A DNA stretch of 64,000 bases, from NCBI RefSeq assembly GCF_005146945.1, contig NZ_SWMS01000028.1:19237-83236 (forward strand), read 5' to 3'. Origin of the DNA: Prauserella endophytica. GTDB taxonomy: Bacteria; Actinomycetota; Actinomycetes; Mycobacteriales; Pseudonocardiaceae. This document shows positions 61,157 to 64,000 of the stretch, piece after piece. Under the pieces are notes generated by a model. That model ran no database searches, was not told the origin of the DNA, and was given only the letters and a program-made list of their open reading frames with translations. Position numbers and translations under genes: made by a program. The stretch's first letter is position 1. Each line of letters begins with the position of its first letter.

Positions 61157-61972
61157 TCAGTTGACCTTGCGTTCCACGAAGTCCACGATGATCGAGCAGA
61201 TCAACTCAGGTGCCTCGAACATCGGGTAGTGACCGATGCCGTCGATCATGAGCTTCTCGGCGTCTGGCAGGCCGGCAACGGTCTCGTCGACAAGTTCCTC
61301 CGGCAGCCAGAAGTCCTCGACGCCGGCTGCCACCAGCACCGGGATGGTGGCGTTGGACAGCTGGTCGCGGACGTCATGATTGGCCCACCCCTGCAGATCG
61401 CCAACCGCGCTCACCTGCGCGTTCCGGTGCATCCACCGGAGTTCCTCCTCCTTCTCCGGCGGGCACTTGGCGTTCAACGCCGCCCCGGAGATCCGCTCCA
61501 TCGTGTCCTGCCACCCCGGGTTCCAGCTCGGCTGCATGTACTCGCCTGGATCGGGGAAGGTAGGCGTCCGGGCAGCGCCCTCGAATGCGATGGCCGCACT
61601 GAAGTCCTCCGGATAGCTGACGGCGAGGTCGATCGTGACATCGCCACCGATGGAGGTCCCGGTGACCACCACCTTGGACTCCCCGAAAAGCTCCCGCTTG
61701 AACAGCCGAACGAACTCGGCGTGCCGATGGATCGTGGTCGTCACCTCGCCACGCCAGGCGTAGGTCCGGGCTCGTCCAGGCAGATCGAGAGCGATCGCGT
61801 GGAACCCTGCCTCCGCCAGCAGCGGCAGCAGGTAGCGATACTCCAGCGCGTTGGCCCCCGCCGTGTGGACACAGATGATCGGACGGCCGCCGACGCCGAT
61901 CTCGTCGTAGTACGTCGGCGTACCGTCGACCTCGATGTAGCGCCCAACGATGTCCTTCCAGGTCGACGTCAT
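61157..61972 (-). CDS. Alpha/beta hydrolase
   Basis: 271 residues from ATG 61972 with GGAGGG upstream. Fold motifs: PIICVHTAGANALEYRYLLP (oxyanion HTAG), HAIALDLPGRARTYAW, nucleophile elbow VVTGTSIGGDVTIDLAV (Ser about 105), Asp in VLVAAGVEDFWLPEE, and the His in DGIGHYPMFEAPE. A hydrolase of esters or of carbon-carbon bonds in ring-cleavage products are both possible. It is translationally coupled (ATGA) to the SCP2-like gene. Confidence 0.85.
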   Translation of the reverse strand: MTSTWKDIVGRYIEVDGTPTYYDEIGVGGRPIICVHTAGANALEYRYLLPLLAEAGFHAIALDLPGRARTYAWRGEVTTTIHRHAEFVRLFKRELFGESKVVVTGTSIGGDVTIDLAVSYPEDFSAAIAFEGAARTPTFPDPGEYMQPSWNPGWQDTMERISGAALNAKCPPEKEEELRWMHRNAQVSAVGDLQGWANHDVRDQLSNATIPVLVAAGVEDFWLPEELVDETVAGLPDAEKLMIDGIGHYPMFEAPELICSIIVDFVERKVN

Positions 61973-62403
61973 GCGCGACCCTCCCGTCCGACCTCGAGGA
62001 TGACTTCGACAAGCGTGTGAACCGCCTCGGTGAGACGGCTGGCCTCCATGAGATTGCCCTCCAGTCCCAGTTCCGAGGTCATCTCTCCCAGGCGCTCCAG
62101 GTTCGGATCGCCCTCGAAGTGCCGCACGCCGGGCGTCACGAGATCTGCGTAACGCCGCTCGCCGGACAGCAGCGACGCCCATGCGGCACCGGGCCCGCCG
62201 AGCTTGAAGGTGTAGCCGAGCGGCGGCTGGAACGGCAGGTGGTCAATGACCTTGCCGCGATACACCTTCAGCCAGAGTCGGGCACCGTCGGACTCCAAGA
62301 GGATGGAGCCGTCGAACCACCTCGTCTCTCTCGCGAACCGAGCGTTCGAGTCGAGTCGCCGCACCAGCGACTCGGCGAACGCGGGATCATCGAACTGCAC
62401 CAT
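61969..62403 (-). CDS. SCP2 sterol-transfer-like protein
   Basis: 144 residues from ATG 62403 with GGAGAAGGAAAGGG upstream. The pattern FAESLVRRLDSNARFARETR, WFDGSILLESDGARLWLKVY, GKVIDHLPFQPPLGYTFKLG resembles SCP2-like lipid-binding domains of actinobacterial catabolic clusters. It likely binds a hydrophobic substrate or CoA ester. Has its own promoter. Confidence 0.7.
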   Translation of the reverse strand: MVQFDDPAFAESLVRRLDSNARFARETRWFDGSILLESDGARLWLKVYRGKVIDHLPFQPPLGYTFKLGGPGAAWASLLSGERRYADLVTPGVRHFEGDPNLERLGEMTSELGLEGNLMEASRLTEAVHTLVEVILEVGREGRA

Positions 62404-62436
62404 GCCGTTCCCTTTCCTTCTCCTAGAAATGAATCA

Positions 62437-62465
62437 ATAATAGATTAAATTTGTGACCTGGGCAA
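62437..62465 (-). promoter_or_regulatory. Promoter of the SCP2-hydrolase pair
   Basis: TTGCCC (62465-62460), 17 bases, TATTAT (62442-62437) on the minus strand, in a strikingly AT-rich patch. AATC-TATTATT-GATT around the -10 is an inverted repeat that may be an operator. The rest of 62466-62605 shows no gene. Confidence 0.6.
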
Positions 62466-62605
62466 CAGCCCGCCTTGATTCCCCAATCAGGTCCGCGGTC
62501 CGCCGGCGACGTAGCTGACCTGGCCCGATACGGACCCCGAGCGGGTCTGCACCGCGGCACACAACCGGTCCGAGCGGGATGCCGACCATTCGTCGACCGC
62601 CAGGC

Positions 62606-63064
62606 TCACCGCATCCTCCTGGACAGTTGGTCGGCCACGCACACCGGCTTGTCGGAACCCTCGCGCTCGATCACGTATCGGAGGGTCAGCTGACCCCCTC
62701 CGCGCACTTCCTCGACCCTGAGGATCTCCGCCGTGGCCCGCACGCGTGAGTCACGTGGACACGGTGCCGGGAACCGCACGCGGTCGAGTCCGTAGTTGAT
62801 CGTGGTAGGGCACTCCTCGATCGCGATGAGCTCCGGGCTGAAGGCGCCGATGAGGGAGAGGGTAAGGAACCCGTGGGCGATGGTCGACTCGTAGCCCGCG
62901 GCGGTGGCGCGTTCGGGGTCCACGTGGACCCAGTTGTGGTCGCCGGTGTCATCGGCGAAGCGGTTGATCAGGCTCTGGTCGATCGGGCCCCAGGCTGTCG
63001 GACCGACCACCAGGCCGATGGAAGCTGACAGCTCGGCAAGGGTTGCGAACACGCGCTGAGCCAT
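62606..63064 (-). CDS. MaoC-type hot-dog dehydratase
   Basis: 152 residues from ATG 63064, sharing one base with the SDR stop (TGATG). The R-hydratase 2 motif is FADDTGDHNWVHVDPERA (about 38-55, with the catalytic Asp and His), followed by TIAHGFLTLSLI. It hydrates enoyl-CoA thioesters. With the SDR it could form two steps of a beta-oxidation-like route. Confidence 0.88.
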   Translation of the reverse strand: MAQRVFATLAELSASIGLVVGPTAWGPIDQSLINRFADDTGDHNWVHVDPERATAAGYESTIAHGFLTLSLIGAFSPELIAIEECPTTINYGLDRVRFPAPCPRDSRVRATAEILRVEEVRGGGQLTLRYVIEREGSDKPVCVADQLSRRMR

Positions 63065-63936
63065 CAACGGTCCTTGCGCCGGACGACCGAACCCTGGCCC
63101 GTGGAACCCCGGTTCACTCCGACCATGCCTGCGGCGCCGGCGTCGAGCCCGAGCATCTGCATGAATGCCTGTCCGGGACCGCTGGCAAGCAGGCCGCCGT
63201 CGACCACGATCGATTGTCCGGTGATGAATCTCGAGTCGTCCGAGGCCAGGAAGGCGATGGCGCCGGCCACGTCCTCCGGCCGTCCGGACTCCGGCCAGGG
63301 CTGGACACTGGCGAGCTTTTCCTCGAAGGAGTCCAAGTGCCCTCGGTGCACGAGGGGCGTGCCGATGACGCCGGGGCACACGGCGTTGACTCGGATGCGG
63401 TGCGCCGCCAGTTCGACGGCTGCCGTGCGGCTGAGCGAGATCACCGCGGCCTTGGCCGAGGAGTACGCCTGCGGGCTGATGCCCCCGGCCAGTCCGGCCG
63501 TGGAGGCGATGTTGATGATCGAGCCGCCTTGCCGGCTCTCCACCATCGCGGCGGCGGCGTGCTTGACACCGAAGAAGACCCCCGTCGAGAGCACCCGGAA
63601 GGTGTATTCCCAGTCCTCTGCCTCGATCTCGGTGATAGGCCCGAAGGCCCCGCCGACACCAGCGTTGTTGACCATCGCGCCCAGCGCGCCGAACTCCGTC
63701 ACGGCGATCGCGACCGCGCTTCGCACGGCTTGCTCGTCGGCGACATCGACGACGACGGTTCGGAGCGAGTCGGCGCTCTGCGAATCCGCGGCATGGCCGT
63801 CCTCCAGGGCACGGAGCGCCTGTGCGTTCAGATCCGCGGCCACCACGGACCATCCGCACGCGAGAAATCGCTGAGCCGTGGCCAGACCGATCCCGCTTCC
63901 GGCGCCCGTGACGACGGCGACCTCGTGGTTGGTCAC
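63064..63936 (-). CDS. Short-chain dehydrogenase/reductase
   Basis: 290 residues from GTG 63936 (GAAGAGGG upstream). Rossmann motif VVTGAGSGIGLATAQRF (about 8-24), NNAGVGGAFG, catalytic Ser in NIASTAGLAGG, and YSSAK with Tyr and Lys (about 160-164). The C-terminal region ends with FITGQSIVVDGGLLASGPGQ. Typical 3-hydroxyacyl-CoA or alcohol dehydrogenase of the classical SDR group. It begins the operon with the MaoC gene. Its promoter lies near the window edge. Confidence 0.9.
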   Translation of the reverse strand: MTNHEVAVVTGAGSGIGLATAQRFLACGWSVVAADLNAQALRALEDGHAADSQSADSLRTVVVDVADEQAVRSAVAIAVTEFGALGAMVNNAGVGGAFGPITEIEAEDWEYTFRVLSTGVFFGVKHAAAAMVESRQGGSIINIASTAGLAGGISPQAYSSAKAAVISLSRTAAVELAAHRIRVNAVCPGVIGTPLVHRGHLDSFEEKLASVQPWPESGRPEDVAGAIAFLASDDSRFITGQSIVVDGGLLASGPGQAFMQMLGLDAGAAGMVGVNRGSTGQGSVVRRKDR

Positions 63937-64000
63937 TAGTGCACCCTCTTCCGTGCGGGCCCCTGGATGGGGCTTGTGGTAGGAACTAGGCGGAAGTCGG

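Noticed and set aside
1..64000. CRISPR arrays, insertion sequences, integrases and phage genes
   Set aside because: No regularly spaced direct repeats with unique spacers and no transposase, recombinase or phage structural motifs were found.

Overview
The window is high-GC DNA with actinobacterial signatures: GTG and TTG starts, leaderless promoters with TAGGAT-type -10 boxes, F420-type LLM oxidoreductase, RpfB, a Pmt O-mannosyltransferase, DivIVA-domain proteins, type VII secretion-like proteins, PknB-type kinases, and SARP and IdeR/DtxR-like control sites. Gene content and the palindromic intergenic repeats suggest the family Pseudonocardiaceae (Amycolatopsis, Saccharomonospora or Prauserella type). 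The genus is a guess.

Positions 1 to about 30.8 kb are a conserved housekeeping block whose order resembles the Mycobacterium tuberculosis Rv1002c-Rv1020 segment: mfd, a TetR regulator, glmU-prs-rplY-pth, a fatty-acyl-AMP ligase (Rv1013-like), ispE, rsmA, rpfB, tatD, metG, pabB, rsmI and pmt. Lineage-specific genes are inserted in it: a lipoprotein sugar dehydrogenase, an acyl desaturase, a tRNA-Gln, a diguanylate cyclase, two tandem DivIVA-domain miniproteins, an ABC-F ATPase, a TetR/MFS efflux pair, a degenerate MetN-like protein behind a SAM-I riboswitch, a PadR remnant, a GH25-like protein without its catalytic Glu, and a DUF4185 protein.

From 30.8 kb the content is accessory. In order it holds: a membrane Ser/Thr kinase with the kinase domain at the C-terminus; a propionyl-CoA synthetase-like gene; a four-gene cassette at 34.8-37.8 kb (SseB-like, EspC-like, WXG/glycine-zipper protein, two-helix membrane protein) that looks like a type VII secretion effector and immunity unit; a secreted GH20 hexosaminidase behind a DasR-like site; an SGNH hydrolase with a TetR; an SRPBCC protein; an aromatic amino acid decarboxylase divergent from a tryptophanyl-tRNA synthetase; two tandem paralogous receptor kinases; a TetR-controlled three-subunit molybdenum aldehyde/xanthine dehydrogenase operon; a cytochrome P450 divergent from a SARP/AfsR-type regulator; an iron-siderophore uptake group (two FecCD permeases, lipoprotein receptor, FhuF-like reductase) with IdeR-like boxes; and a lipid-type catabolic operon (SDR, MaoC, SCP2, alpha/beta hydrolase) at the right edge.

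Nested palindromes built on GCAGTGAAGG/CCTTCACTGC or AAGGCCACCTT/AAGGTGGCCTT recur in intergenic spaces. One degenerate copy is read through in frame inside the ABC-F gene, and one is split by a second, 48-bp dispersed repeat. A second palindrome family (GGGAGCTTT/AAAGCTCCC) is present twice. I saw no CRISPR array, no rRNA, no intact insertion sequence and no prophage.
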